From positions 90,532-154,531 of the forward strand of contig CAUYLG010041490.1 of assembly GCA_963573385.1 (NCBI GenBank): a stretch of 64,000 nt of DNA, read 5' to 3'. This DNA comes from Cacajao melanocephalus (lineage: Eukaryota > Chordata > Mammalia > Primates > Pitheciidae). Made by a program: the position numbers and the translations under genes. Each line of letters opens with the position of its first letter. Position 1 is the stretch's first letter. The notes below the pieces were generated by a model, which did no database searches, had not been told where the DNA came from, and saw nothing but the letters and a program-made list of their open reading frames with translations. Shown here piece by piece: positions 33,701 through 50,789 of this stretch.

Positions 33701-34284
33701 TCTTTGGATTTATCCCAGAGGAGTTAATAATATGCAAGAGCTTTTCCCAGAAATTGGAAGGAGCACCTGACACCTACGGGAAAAGCATGAAGAACTATTT
33801 CTTCTCTGTATCTTTAATTACTAAAATTTGGGTATGGGTGCCATTAAACTGGATGTTGCTTTGAAATGATCATTTAATTACCTACAAAAATATGCCCCTC
33901 AAAACCCAAGAGGAAACAAAGTAATACCCCATGGTCAATTCAACAGCAAAACCAGTGTTCCCTGAGCAGCATCATTTGCTTTAGGTATTAGCAACTGAAA
34001 CAGAAGTTACTTTGTAAGCCTTGTCTCAAAGAGTCCTGACAAGTTCTTAAAAGATATCTCCTAATGATAGGGATAGCTCAGAACTTGTGACAGGCTGGAG
34101 TATTTAAGATAAAGGAGGAGAAGGTACAGGCCAGGAGTCCCTGAGAGAGAGTCATCCAGGCAAGAATCCAGATGTAAAGCTGTTTCCATGGCTAAGAAAG
34201 CAAGGAATGGGATATATTTGGAATTTGAAAGGCAGTTTGAAGAGAAACAATTCCTGGGTTTGGCAGAAGATGAAGTATGAAGAC
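30800..34284. other. About 3.5 kb repeat-poor intronic block, no gene seen
   Basis: A T-run at 31002-31018 and an A-run at 32990-33003; otherwise unique-looking or too old to name. Candidate for conserved non-coding sequence. Confidence 0.5.
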
Positions 34285-34480
34285 AATACTATGTGTTGGG
34301 CACAGGGCCACGTGTGCTTTTCATAATCACACTTAATCCTCCCAATAACCTTGCAAGGAGACCTGTTTGTGCCTATTTCACAAGAGAGACGACAGGTGTT
34401 CAGAAATTAGACCTATCCACAGCCATAGAATTGCTAGGCATTTGCCAACATCCAATCCGAGAACTAATGAATTGCAAATT
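34285..34480 (+). repeat. MIR
   Basis: The order actatgtgttgggcacaggg, cacttaatcctcccaataac, cttgcaaggagacctg and tgcctatttcacaaga follows MIR. Confidence 0.75.
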
Positions 34481-34682
34481 ATTTTTACGTTGCTCTCATG
34501 ATACTGGGACTCACCGGTGACAGAAAGCATAGGGAAAGACTGGGAAAGGAATATCAACAATTCTATCTTTTCTACTTATATTGGTGAAAGAGACGTTCAC
34601 TTTTTGATGTATTTCAGTATCAGGTTGGGGGAGGGGTGGGTTTAGTGAGATGCTTTTATAAAAACATCTGTTTCATAGTTCC

Positions 34683-34982
34683 GCGCTGTCCCACGGAAAT
34701 AGAAAGTGAGACACATGCAATTTTATATTTTTTAGTAGCCACATTAAAAAACCAAAAGAAACAAGTGAAATTAATTTTAATAATGTTTTATTTAACTCAA
34801 TATATTATCATTCCAACACAAAATTAATATAAAAAATTACTGAGTTTACATTTTTTGGGTACTAAGTCTTTAAAAATCAGTGCATATTTCACACTTAGAG
34901 GATATTTCGATTTGGACTGGCCACATTTAAAGCACTCAATAGCTGTACGTGGCTACTGGCTACTGTATGAGACAGCGCAGGT
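34683..34982 (+). mobile_element. MER1B-like hAT-Charlie element
   Basis: Contains gcgctgtcccacggaaatag, ttttagtagccacattaaaa, tcaatatattatcattccaa and a terminus ggctactgtatgagacagcgc that is inverted to the left end. About 300 bp, near full length. Confidence 0.85.
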
Positions 34983-36630
<1,648 letters not shown>

Positions 36631-37191
36631 GAAGGTGGGAACTCAATAATACTAATAGATGACTAATACGATCATTTCATTTTAAAGTATATAGTCTTTT
36701 GGATAATTGAACACATGGAAACCTATTTTATTCAAATCACTTCAATTGTAGAAATTAAATCTGGAAATCAAGGGAGAAAACATTTCATCTTCTTTCCAGC
36801 CTTCACATCCTTTCATAAATTATCAAGTAATGGAGTGAGATTTTAAAACAAAAAACAAAAAAGTCAGCCTTCATGTTGCATTCAAGGTGGCAGTGATTTT
36901 TATGTCAGTGCTGTCTACTCAGACTGTAAGCTGTTATCTGTCACTTTGTAAGACATTCTTAAAAATGCAGCCAGTGGCCTTCTGAAGTTCAAGCGGTGTG
37001 TTTCCATTTCCTGCAATCAGAAACAGAGAAATACCCTGTTTCTCGGTATCAGCCCACGTGAGTGCATGCCTCCTCCCTTATCCACCAGCAAAAAACTCCC
37101 CTTACAGGATCTGTGCATAGCCCCCGAATCTAGGGCAGAGCCAGGAGGGTTGTCCAGGGTGGAAAGGAAATCATTTCTTTGGAACTCTTGT
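36631..37191. other. Unique-looking intronic stretch, no gene seen
   Basis: No recognised feature. Confidence 0.5.
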
Positions 37192-37203
37192 AGAAATAGG
37201 TGG

Positions 37204-37647
37204 TTGGGGCCAGGTGCAGTGGATCACACCTGTAATCCCAGCACTTTGGCCAAGGCCAAGGTGGAAGAATTGCTTGAGGGCAGGAGTTCGAGACCAGTTT
37301 GGGCAACATAGTGAGACGCTCATCTCTACAAAAAATTTAAAAAATTAGCCAGGTGCAGTGGCTCACACCTGTAGTCCCAGCACTTTTGGAGGCTGAGATG
37401 GAAGAACTGCTTGAGGCCAGGAGTTTGAGACCAGCCTAGGTGACATGATCTGACCCTGTCTCTACAAAAAACAAAAAAAATTGCCAGGTATGGGGGCATA
37501 CACCTGTGGTCTCAGCTACCGGTGAGGCTGAGGTGGAAGGGTCACTTAAGCCCAGAAGATCAAGGTTGCAATGAGCCATGTTTGCACCACTGCACTCCAG
37601 CCTGGGCAACAGAACAAGACCCTGGCTCCAAAATAAGAAGAAGAAGA
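37204..37647 (+). repeat. Trimeric Alu (left-left-right monomers)
   Basis: The left monomer at 37208-37345 ends in an A-rich linker. A second left monomer starts ggtgcagtggctcacacctg (about 37350-37485), followed by a right monomer to 37630 and a (GAA)n tail. The whole is flanked by agaaataggtgg (37192-37203) and agaaatgggtgg (37648-37659), 11 of 12 identical, implying one insertion. Confidence 0.85.
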
Positions 37648-37787
37648 AGAAATGGGTGGGCAGGGGCATGGGACGTGATGTCTCATAAACATAAACGTAT
37701 ACTGCCTATTTGTAAACCACTCTCCATCTTTAAACAATTTATATATTTATTTATCTACCTTAAGTTCATGAGTTCCATGGCCCTTCA

Positions 37788-38089
37788 TTTTTTTTTTTTT
37801 TTTTTGCGACAGTCTCACTCTGTCACCCAGGCTAGAGTGCAGTGGCATGATCTCAGCTCACTGTAACCTCCGTCTCCTGGGTTCAAGTGATTCTCTTCTC
37901 CTGCCTCAGCCTCCTGAGTAAGTGGGATTACAGGCGCCTGCCACTGTGCCAGCTAATTTTTTTGTATTTTTAGGAGAGATGGGGTTTCACCATCTTGGCC
38001 AGGCTGGTTTTGAACTACTGACCTCATGATCCACCCACCTCGGCCTCCCAAAGTGTTGGGATTACAGGTGTAAGCCACCATGCCCGGCC
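37788..38089 (-). repeat. Alu, minus orientation
   Basis: An 18-T head, then gcgacagtctcactctg, ending catgcccggcc. Confidence 0.95.
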
Positions 38090-38758
<669 letters not shown>

Positions 38759-39549
38759 CTACAGAGAGATAAGCAAGTTTAGACACTTTTTCTCTTTACA
38801 GTAGAAAGAAAGGAAATAAACATAGCATAAAGAACAAACCAGTAATTAACAATATTCGGCAATAAAACCTGAAAAATCGGCAAGCTCTTGCTTTTGTCAT
38901 CATGAATATTAGAAAAACAAATTCTGTAGCAAAGAAAAGGAAATCTTCATATGCTCAGAAATAAAGAACTAAACTCATATTCACTTCAAATAACTCTGAG
39001 AACTATGAAGGCTTATTAAACTAACAAATTCTTGCATTTAACTGGCAACTGGCAACTAGTATGATATGAAGTCTATTCCTTCCAAATAAAATGACAATCA
39101 AACACTTAAAACAAAACATATCTAAATAAAATGCATATGAGTTAGCCTTCTCTTTGAAAACTTCCCCATTGCTATCCATTTGGAATAAAAACAGACCTCT
39201 GACACCAGTGTTCTAGAAAATGTTTTCTTAAACTTTTATTTTTCATATCAGGAAAAAGAGAGCATACTGGTCTGGCCATCAGCTCACATACATAAAGCAA
39301 CTTCACAAGAAGGCACCACAAGTTTATCAGTCAACAGAACATGCTCTCAAATGATAAATATGTGCTTGCTCATGAACCACAAGCGAACTGCTCTTCTGCA
39401 TGTCTGACTTCTTGAAGAAATCAACTTCCCAAAGTGGAACTGAGGCAGATGTTGACGTGTGGTCGCATAAGCGTGACGTAAGCAAACAGACCAGAATCAG
39501 GATATCACCTGCTGGCAGCAAGAACACGTTTAAGAAATTTTACATTTTT
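38759..39549. other. Intron just upstream of the start-codon exon, no gene seen
   Basis: The acceptor pyrimidine tract and branch region lie at about 38759-38800. The remainder is AT-rich and repeat-free. Confidence 0.55.
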
Positions 39550-39848
39550 CTTTTTTTTTTTTTTTTGAGACAGGGTCTCACTCTGTCACCCAGGCTGGAG
39601 TGCAGTAGTGTGATCACAGTTCACTGTAGCCTCGACCTCCTATGCTCAAGCAATCCTCCCGCCTCAGCCTCCCAAGTAGCTGGGACTACAGGTGCACACC
39701 GCTATGCCCAGCTAATTTTTATATTTGTTGTAGAAACAGGGTTTCTCCATGTTGCCCAGGCTGATCTTGAATTCCTGGGCTCAGGCAATCTCCTCACCTC
39801 AGCCTCCCAAAGCGCTGGGATTATAGGTGTGAACCACCTCACCCAGGC
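39550..39848 (-). repeat. Alu, minus orientation (AluJ-like)
   Basis: A T head, gagacagggtctcactctg, ending cctcacccaggc. Open frames here are Alu-derived. Confidence 0.93.
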
Positions 39849-40840
39849 AGAAACTACACTCAAGAAAATACATTATTACGTACTTTCCATGGATACAATA
39901 TAAGTATTTCAAATGCTATCAAAACATGGTTGTTTGCTTTTAAATTAGAGCCCAAACCACAGATAAGTAAAGACAGGTCTCTGGTATTCAATGAAAGGGT
40001 CAAACATTTACAGTACCTAACTGAGAAATAAGCTAAAATATCCCTTATGTACGAATTCTGTAACACTAATGATACACGTACACTCCCAGATTTATAATTT
40101 AGCCAAAGATTGTTTTCAAACATGCAAACAATGTATGACAAAGCCAGGAATAAGGCACGCTAAAGGGATTTTGAAAAATGCCTTTGATGGAGACCACAAA
40201 GGGGAAGTCATCTAGTTTTGGTGCATAAAACACAGCATAAAATATAAATTTTCAAAACATCATAGATTTTATGATCTGGAACAGCTTCAGGAGTTACCTG
40301 GGGCACAACTGTTAGACTACTTAGCATTAACCACATGTCCAAGCAAGACTATAAATGCACATGCCTTCTGAAACTCAACATCTACTATGAATGGGGTGGG
40401 GACTGGGCCTTTACAGAAAATGTTTACCATCTGTGTTGTGCGTTTCTACATGCTGAATTAACAGAGCCTAGAAACAGTCAGAGAAAAAGAGTTCATGTTT
40501 TAGTTCTTAAATTGGGTGGTCAGCTCAATGGTGTTTACTATATTATTCTTTGTATGTTCTATATATTTTTAACAATGCAAAATAGATCTTGAAAAACATA
40601 ATAGGATGTTTGCAACACACAAAGAAAAGGAGTTAAGGGGCATTGGGTATTGGAAAAAAAGTTAAAAACCAGACCGTTGGTAGGAAATATAAAACAGGTA
40701 AGGTTCAGAAATACTAAAAGTAGCATTTTAAAATCTGGATGACAGAAATCACATTTTTTCCTCTAAAAATGCAATCATACAACCTCCACTTTTAAGAGAT
40801 ACATACTGACTTCCTTTTAGAAAATGATTTCCTGGCTACA

Positions 40841-40881
<41 letters not shown>

Positions 40882-41451
40882 AAGCATGCACACGCACACA
40901 CACCTCCCTCCCTGTTACATTTCAACCCATCACAGCGAGGCAGAGTCTGTAATAGTTTTTCAATTGGACACATTCTCTATCCTGCCTGAGGGTGCTCAGG
41001 CGAAAATGAACAGATTTGCAGGGTTAATATTGTCGTTAGACTGTGACCTCATTCAGCACGGTTCTAACACTGCCAGGTCTACATAGAAAGAGAAAAAAAT
41101 GAAAGCATAACTGATCGGTTGAAGGATTCCAGATTTCGCAGAATATATACCATTTACATTGTAAGTCATAAATGCATGGATATTGCTAAATTTAAAATTA
41201 AACCAGTGTTTCTTCAGCTGAGGGTAGGGGTGGGATGGGGTGAGGATTGACCCTTGAGGGAAAGGATTAGAACTGCCCTCCTCTGGTGAGCTCTCCTGGT
41301 TCTCCTAGGGGCTCTCCCCATCCTGGATGTTCTCCTTGTTCTGCAGGGGTTCCCTGGCTATGCTCATTTCTAAGGCATTAACTGATATTAGCTAACACAG
41401 TCAGGACTTTCCACTTGGTATTTTCCACATGGGGCAGATTGTAAGAATTTC
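39849..41451. other. AT-rich intronic stretch with a (CA)n tract, no gene seen
   Basis: About 40500-40590 may be the end of an old L1 (ttatattattctttgtatgttc). The rest is unassigned. Confidence 0.4.
40842..40877. repeat. (AC)18 microsatellite
   Basis: Thirty-six bases of uninterrupted AC, followed by an interrupted CA-rich tail to about 40904. Likely polymorphic. Confidence 0.97.
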
Positions 41452-42059
41452 TTCTTCTTTTTTTTTTTTTTAAAAGAGACAGAGTCTCTCTCTATTGCCA
41501 GGCTGGAGCACAGTGTTGTGATAAAAGCTGCTCACTGCAGCCTCAAATTTCTGGTCTCAAGCAATCCCCCAACCCCAGCTTCCCAAGTAACTGGTAGTAC
41601 AGGCATGTGCCACCACACCCAGCCAATTCTTTATTATTATGATTTGAGACAGGGTCTCATTCTGTTACCCGGGCTCGCACAATCTCAGTTCATTGCAACC
41701 TCCACTTCCCAGGCTGAAGCGATTCTCCAGTCTCAGCCTCCTATGTAGCCGGGACTACAGATGCAGGCCGCAAATGCCCAGCTAATTTTTGCATTTTTAG
41801 TAGAGACAGGGTTTTACCACGTTGCCTAGACTGGTCTCAAATTCCTCAGCTCAAAGTGATCCTCCTGCCTCGGCCTCCAAAGTGTTGGGATTGCAGGCAC
41901 GAGCCACCACACCCGGCCTAATTTTTTATTTTTAACGTTTTAGACAGGGGTCTCACTGTGATGCCCAGGCTGGCCTTGAACTCCTAGACTCAAGCAATCC
42001 TCCTGCTTCAGCCTCCTGAGTCACTGGGATTACAGGTGTGAGCCACTGTACCTAATGCA
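41452..42059 (-). repeat. Alu split by a second Alu
   Basis: The outer antisense Alu occupies 41452-41628 and 41919-42059. Flanks taagaatttc (41442-41451) and taagaacttc (42060-42069) are its target-site duplication. Confidence 0.92.
41629..41918 (-). repeat. Alu nested in the Alu at 41452-42059
   Basis: Starts ttattattatgatttgagac and ends cacccggcc, inserted into the A-rich linker of the outer copy in the same orientation. Similar aattcttt/aatttttt flanks. Confidence 0.9.
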
Positions 42060-42069
42060 TAAGAACTTC

Positions 42070-42937
42070 GAAAATCCTTAGGCTGGGGTTAGGGGAGGAT
42101 ATTTGGGGCTGAGAGTTTGGTCACTTGTAATAGATGTTGGAGTTGATACTCAATATCTATCCCATCAACTCCAGATGCTTCATCTAACACAATTGTGGCA
42201 ACCTCTTCCCTTGGCCAGTAGCTGGAACTGACACGTCCTCGACTTTACCTGGATGGACAATGAAGTCTGGGATGGGATGCTGCTACGTGCAGCTGCCATC
42301 TCCGTGCCAGTTTAAGGATGAAGCCAACACCCGGGATGGCAGAGCTGAGAGCTGGAAGGAAACCAGGTCCTCGCTGACACTGCTGACACACTCAATCAGC
42401 CATCTCTCAGCCTCCCACTTCTAGATTTCCTGTGACTTGGGAAAATAAATTTCTGTATTTGTAAAGTTAGTTTGAAGTGGGATTTCTGCCACTTGTCTTG
42501 GTAAGGAATCCTTCCTGTTACACAGCTGCTTCCCTGCGAGGTTGTTTAGCTTGGGGGTCCTTGGCCAGGGATGCCGAGAACGGCTGCCTGCTGAGATGCA
42601 GCAGAGCCTTCTGTCATTCATTCCATCATCGTCCTCAACTCTACCTTCCCATCATTATCTTGTTTGCATACGTCTTCCATAAACTTTAACCAGAAAGAGT
42701 ACAGGTGACTTGGATGTGCCATCACACTGCTGAAGAAAGAACTCAGAGTGCTGAAGACTATTTCTATTTCTGCGCAGAGCTCAGGCAGAGAGCTCTCTGG
42801 TAAAACTCCCTCCAGAAGATGGAAGAAGAACCCGGGGGAGGAACCCTGTCCTAACACGAAGCTCCTTGGTTACTGCTGCTTCCCTGTGCAGGCCATTGCT
42901 CTCTCCTTCACAACGTTAATTTACTAATTTATGTTTA
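42070..42937. other. Unique-looking intronic stretch, no gene seen
   Basis: No recognised feature. Confidence 0.5.
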
Positions 42938-43223
42938 TGTTTTAGAGACAGGGTCTCTCTCTGCTGCCCAGGCTAGAGTGCAGTGGTGCAATCATAGCTC
43001 ACTATAGCCTCGAGCTCCTGGGCTCAAGTGATCTTTTTGCCTCAGCCTCCTAAGTAGCTAGGACTACAGGTGTGTGCCACCACACCTGGCCAATTAAAAA
43101 AATTTTTTTGTAGACACAGAGTCTTGCTATGTTGCTCAGGCTAGTCTTAAACTCCTGGCCTCAACTGATCTTCCCATCTAGGCCTCCCAAAGTGCTGGAA
43201 TTACAGGCATGAGCCGCTAGGCC
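42938..43223 (-). repeat. Alu, minus orientation (AluJ-like)
   Basis: From gttttagagacagggtctctc to gccgctaggccca; diverged. Confidence 0.9.
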
Positions 43224-43244
43224 CAAGCCGCGACATTTTATGTA

Positions 43245-43527
43245 TTTTTTTTGAGATGGGGTCTTGCCTCTGTCACTCAGGCTGGAGTACAGTGGTGTGA
43301 TCTCAGCTCAGAGCAGCTTCTGCCTCCCAGGTTCAAATGATGCTTGTGCTGGGACTACAGACGTATGCCACCACACCTGGCTAATTTTTTTTTTTTTTTG
43401 TATTTTTAGTAGAAATGGGGTTTTGCCATGTTGTCTAGGCTGGTCTCAAACTCTTGAGCTCAGGAGATCAGCCTGCTTTGGCCTCCCAAAGTGCTGGGAT
43501 TACAGGTATGAGCCACTGTGTCCAGCC
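43245..43527 (-). repeat. Alu, minus orientation
   Basis: From ttttttttgagatggggtcttg to gtgtccagcc. Flanks acatttta and acatttat are a possible duplication. A short left-monomer deletion is present. Confidence 0.92.
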
Positions 43528-43529
43528 CA

Positions 43530-43710
43530 TAACATTTATTAACATCTCCTGAGAGCCAGGCACTGTTCAAGGTGATGGGTGAACAAGAGTAAACAAAACA
43601 GACTGGTCTCTGGCCTCACCAGACCTGCTGTTCAGTGGGAGAGAGCCCATGAAACACATGACTATTATCAGGACAGGGCAAACGCCAGGCTACTACGGCA
43701 GCTGATGGAG
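43530..43710 (+). repeat. L2 3'-end fragment
   Basis: The sequence aacatttattaacatctcctgagagccaggcactgttcaaggtgatggg then agacctgctgttcagtggga follows L2. Confidence 0.75.
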
Positions 43711-44079
43711 GGGACATTTAACCCAGGGTTGGGGGCTGGGGAGGATCCCTAGAAACTGAGAACTGAGAAGTTAACAAACACTGGGAGGTCAGAAGGAGAG
43801 TGTCCAGCGGTATTCCCAAGGCTCCAAAGTGGGGCAGTGCATGGTACCTGCCAGAAATGAAAAGTTCAGCATAGTGTGGCAACCACTTATTCTTTTCCCC
43901 AAGGTTGAGGGATAACGCAGGAGACAGAAGCTTATATGGTGATGTGTGGTCTGAGAACCACAGAATTAAATGATAATTTACAATGAAAAAATAAATGAAG
44001 CCCACTATAACACCGTTTGTCTGGAGAAGAGGTGGTAGGAAGGTAGGGAGCTAAGACTCCACATTCAAAACAGAGCTGT

Positions 44080-44590
<511 letters not shown>

Positions 44591-44701
44591 GCAAGTAAAC
44601 TTTGCTAGAATTTTTCTTAATATTTGGAAGCCCAAATCATGACAAACTTGAATTTACCACTCATGTGTTGGAGAAGCAGGGGTATTTTAGAATTGAATAC
44701 A

Positions 44702-45270
<569 letters not shown>

Positions 45271-45339
45271 CTCCTCCAAAACACATTCGTTTCCCTCTCC
45301 GTTTCTAACAATATTTCTCCCTTCTTTACTGATACTCTA

Positions 45340-45674
<335 letters not shown>

Positions 45675-45689
45675 ATGCTGCCCTATAGA

Positions 45690-45930
45690 TTTGGTAGAGG
45701 ACTGAAGAAAAGGAGTCAGGCACAAAAGGGCACATACTGTATGACTGTATTCATATGCAGTGACAGGCAGGCAGGACGATGACAAAGATCAGAACACTGG
45801 CCACCTCTGGGAGTGGTGACTGGAAGAGGGAGTGACTAGCAAAGCTGCACATCCTCATCTGAGTGGTGACGCAGTTGTATACATACGCACACGAACGATT
45901 CATTCACTCTAAGTTCTATTAAACAAAACA
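45690..45930 (+). mobile_element. Old L1 (L1M-type) 3' UTR fragment
   Basis: Contains tgactgtattcatatgcag, atcagaacactggccacctctggg and gtggtgacgcagttgtatac, the L1M 3' UTR order. Confidence 0.65.
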
Positions 45931-46020
45931 AAGATAAACTGAAAATAATCTTGGGAAAAAATCTTCCAATCAGAACACTTTACTGGTCAAATACTTATTC
46001 AAATTTCTGCGAAATAACAC

Positions 46021-46335
46021 TTTTTTTTAAAGCCAAAAAAGTGCTTTATTATTTTCTTTGATAGAATTCACCAAATCTGACTAAAATATACTCTGACACG
46101 AAACAGCCCTTAGGAATTCTATTTCTAATTCCTCCTTTCCCGTATCTGTCCTGTGCAGATTTTCCACGAGTGCTGATCGGTGCCTCTTTAACGTTTCCAT
46201 TTCCCAGCTGGTTACCGGAGCTTCATCACCCATCTCACCTACCCCACAGAGGAGCAATGATTTTTTGGTAGTAGAATCCTTCAAGGGATTTGACTTCAGG
46301 CATCTTTCAAAAGAAGCAAATGAAAAATCTGCCTT
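46021..46335 (-). pseudogene. Possible unidentified retrocopy 3' end
   Basis: On the minus strand an AATAAA (about 46050) is followed 15-20 nt later by a short A-run (46021-46028). The 200-300 bp upstream stay largely open and include Met-Lys-Asp-Ser-Thr-Thr-Lys (46284 downward). I do not recognise the protein. The A-run is short and no flanking duplication was found, so this may be chance. Confidence 0.25.
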
Positions 46336-46660
46336 CTAACCTAGCTGTGTGCTGTTCAAACAGAAGCCCTGGGGGTACTGCCTTGAACAAATGAGCTGAA
46401 GTTTAAGCTGAAAGTTTTAATGACTTTATTTGTTAAGAATGTATGTCCCTGTCTTATGTCACGTTTCACTATTGAGTTTGACCACATTACCTCTTTCACT
46501 GGAGAAAAAAACAGGCTTCTTAGTGATAGTTCCAGAAAAGTATGTCAGTGGTAAAATGCCTATATTCTTTGACATTTTAATTCTTAACATTCAATAGAGC
46601 AGTGAAAGAATTTAATACAGATTGTAACTTTTCCACAAATTTCAATCTGGATTTAAATTC
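46336..46660. other. Unassigned intronic sequence
   Basis: No recognised feature. Confidence 0.5.
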
Positions 46661-46768
46661 ATCTTTCTTTTCTTTCTTTCTTTTTTTCTTTCTTTCTTCT
46701 TTCTCTTTTCTTTTTTCTGTCTTTCCGTCTTTCTTTTCTCTCTCTCTCTAACACACACACACACACAA
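46661..46768. repeat. Compound (TTTC)n/(TC)n/(AC)n microsatellite
   Basis: An irregular polypyrimidine tract of about 85 bp leading into (TC)6 and (AC)9. Strong strand asymmetry. Confidence 0.95.
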
Positions 46769-48059
46769 CATCTGAATTATACAGTATATTTGGATATGGG
46801 AGTGTTCTGATTAATTCTGATAGTTTGACAAGTGTAATAGGCAAGCACCTTACTTCCTGGGATGGAAATTTGTGGTTGCCTTGGGAGTGTTATTTCAGTA
46901 TTGACATAATCATTGGACTCTCAATAATAGTTCTTATAGGAAAGCATCACTTTATAGACCATAGCTTCTTAATTGTACAGCAAGACTCTCAACCATAGTG
47001 TCAATGTATTTTGAAAGAGGCCTCACTGGTTTCTTCATTCATTCAAGTGCTATTTATTGGGCACCTATCATCTGCTAAACTCTATGATCTCTATTGACTT
47101 TAACTAAATAACAGAATGAGACTGAAGAGAGATAAATAATCTTTCTGATAACTTCACGTAGGTTAAAAAAAAAAAAAAAAGCCGCAGCAGTGATTCAAAA
47201 TCGATGAGTACTGTAACAGCAAAGAATTAAAAAGTCTTCTAAGTATCCAAATTGCATATTTTTAAATACACTTAAAACACTAAAGAATATTTTAAATACA
47301 TACTAGAGCTCAACTATAGATATTATTTACTTTTAAAAAGTTAAACCGTAGCATTAAAAGTGACAGAGCAGCTTCGGTAATAATAGCTCTATAGGGAAAG
47401 GCCTTTTTTGCAGATGTGCATACGTACAATAAACAATTCTAGCATTAAATGCACCCAAAATATTATTAGGGATTGGGACTGGGTGATGATGTTACAGGCA
47501 AAAATTTTCAGTTGTTTTTATTCCTTTAGGCTGTTCAGAGTTGAATATTTACTACTTTTGAATTTAAAAAATGAAAAAAACAGTGCTCTATGGCCCAATT
47601 AAGTCATTTAGTAGATACTTTTGACACACTGCTATACTTTACCTTCATGGTAGGGATTTTTGACATTTTTAAGAGAGTCGAATGAAGAAATACAGGAATG
47701 GAACTAAACTTATGGATAATACTTCCTTTTCCTTAATTTTCTTGCCAGGGAGGAAATACGCAGAACTGAAAATTACATGGGCCTCAAGTCAAGGAAGCTC
47801 ATATTCTGCTGACATAGAAGACGATTTCATTTGATCCTGAAAGAAAGGGGCAGTCGCCTATGGTTCCCACACTCTCGGGGTCTATCTGGTCATCTGCCCC
47901 CTCTTTCAGATCCCTCCATTCCCAGCCCTAAAACACGCCAAGAGCAAAATGATTAAAGCTATCCAAGTACACGGCATGCATTTCCCAAAGTCGCCCTGCA
48001 CGTGCTCTTGGTGGGGAAGATGCGAACAGCAGCAAAGGTTGGCAATGAAATGGCGTCTA
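46769..48059. other. Mostly unassigned AT-rich intron, no gene seen
   Basis: A trace of L2 at about 47030-47100 (tcattcattcaagtgctatttattgggcacctatc) and an A-run at 47165-47180. Confidence 0.45.
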
Positions 48060-48190
48060 ACACGTAGAGAGAGCCTTTGAGTCTGAAATCAGAAACCTCT
48101 GCACAATGTTAGGTATTATCACCATTTCACAGAGAAGGAAGTTGACTCTGAGGTCAAGTGGCTTAGCCTATAATTATCTAGTAATAAATT
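48060..48190 (+). repeat. MIR fragment
   Basis: Contains gaggtattatcaccatttcac-like text, agagaaggaagttgactctg and caagtggcttagcc. Confidence 0.7.
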
Positions 48191-48903
<713 letters not shown>

Positions 48904-49090
48904 CCTCTGAGATTCTTAAGTGTCCATTTGCTTGACATTTTTGCATTAGAAAAAAATAAAAATTAAAACACACAGATTTATACATATATGACTTACTGTA
49001 CATAATAAACGTGTTCATAAAAAGTTCACTTGCTTATTTGTTCATTCATTTAGAAAATGTTGGCCGGCTGCTCTGTTTGGTGCCAGGCTA

Positions 49091-49769
<679 letters not shown>

Positions 49770-49925
49770 ACAGGAGACCAAGTTTTAGTCGAAGCCATGT
49801 CGCCAATGAGCTACGTGGCCATGGCAAATTATTTTCTCTCTCACTTCAGCTTTCCCATTTATAATCTATGCAGTCGGACCAGATGCTCTATAATGCTCTT
49901 TCCAGTTCTGAATTTTTACTAGTCC
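49770..49925 (-). repeat. MIR fragment, minus orientation
   Basis: Contains ttttctctctcacttcagc, tttcccatttataatctatg and ctctataatgctctttccag. Confidence 0.65.
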
Positions 49926-50481
49926 ATGATTTTTTAAAAATATAAGCTGTAGAGATTCAAATATCTTAAGAAAGCTAGCATTTTAGAAGGTCAGAATTGG
50001 AATTCAAAATGCCTTTGAAAGAAAGGAGAACTGGTCATGAAATGAAAGGCATTCCAAAAGCGTGAGTGCAAAAAGAGCCAACCCAGGGAGATTCCTTAAC
50101 AATCATACCATTTTATCTAGCTGACTGGGAAGATTATATTTTAATCACTACTGCTTTCTATTTGTCTCCACTGGCAGGAAAAAACAGCAAATAAAATATG
50201 GTGCTTAATAAGCAAAATGCCTACTTGGGAAAGATTCTTTACTTAGTGTCATTTTATTGGAGTATTATTCACTTTTTATATCTTTCATTGTTCTGGAATA
50301 TTACCAGTCTGAAAGCAGCTTGAGATTCCCCTGTAGAACAGAAAAAAAAATTGTCTTCATGATATAAAGTGATGCTTTTAAATAAATATAAAGTAATGAT
50401 CTCTTGTAAGCAGAATCAATGCCAAGTTTTCCAAAAGACATATTGGGTAATAAAAATTTGTAAAGGTGTGGGGGAGGAGAA
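49926..50481. other. Unassigned intronic sequence, no gene seen
   Basis: No recognised feature. Confidence 0.5.
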
Positions 50482-50789
50482 GGCCAGGCAAAGTGCCTCA
50501 TGCCTATAATTCCAGTCAGTTGGGAGGCTGAACTAGGAGGGCTGCTTGAGGCCAGGAGTTGGAGACCAGCCTGGGCAACAGAGTGAGACCCTGTCTCTAA
50601 AACAATTAAAAAACTAGCTGGGTACGGTGGTCTCAGCCTACAGGCTGTGACTCCGGAGGATGAAACAGGAGGACTGCTTAAGCCCAGTAGTTCGAGGTTG
50701 TAGTGAGCTACAATCACACCTTTGCATCCTTGCCCAAGGCAACAGAGTGAGACCTTGTCTCGGAAAAAAAAAAAAAAAAAAAAAAAAAA
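50482..50789 (+). repeat. Alu (old, AluJ-like) with long poly(A)
   Basis: A diverged sense Alu ggccaggcaaagtgcctc ending in about 27 A. Confidence 0.92.

Noticed and set aside
39400..39903. 167-codon plus-strand open frame
   Set aside because: The central part is an antisense Alu; the ends are intronic flank.
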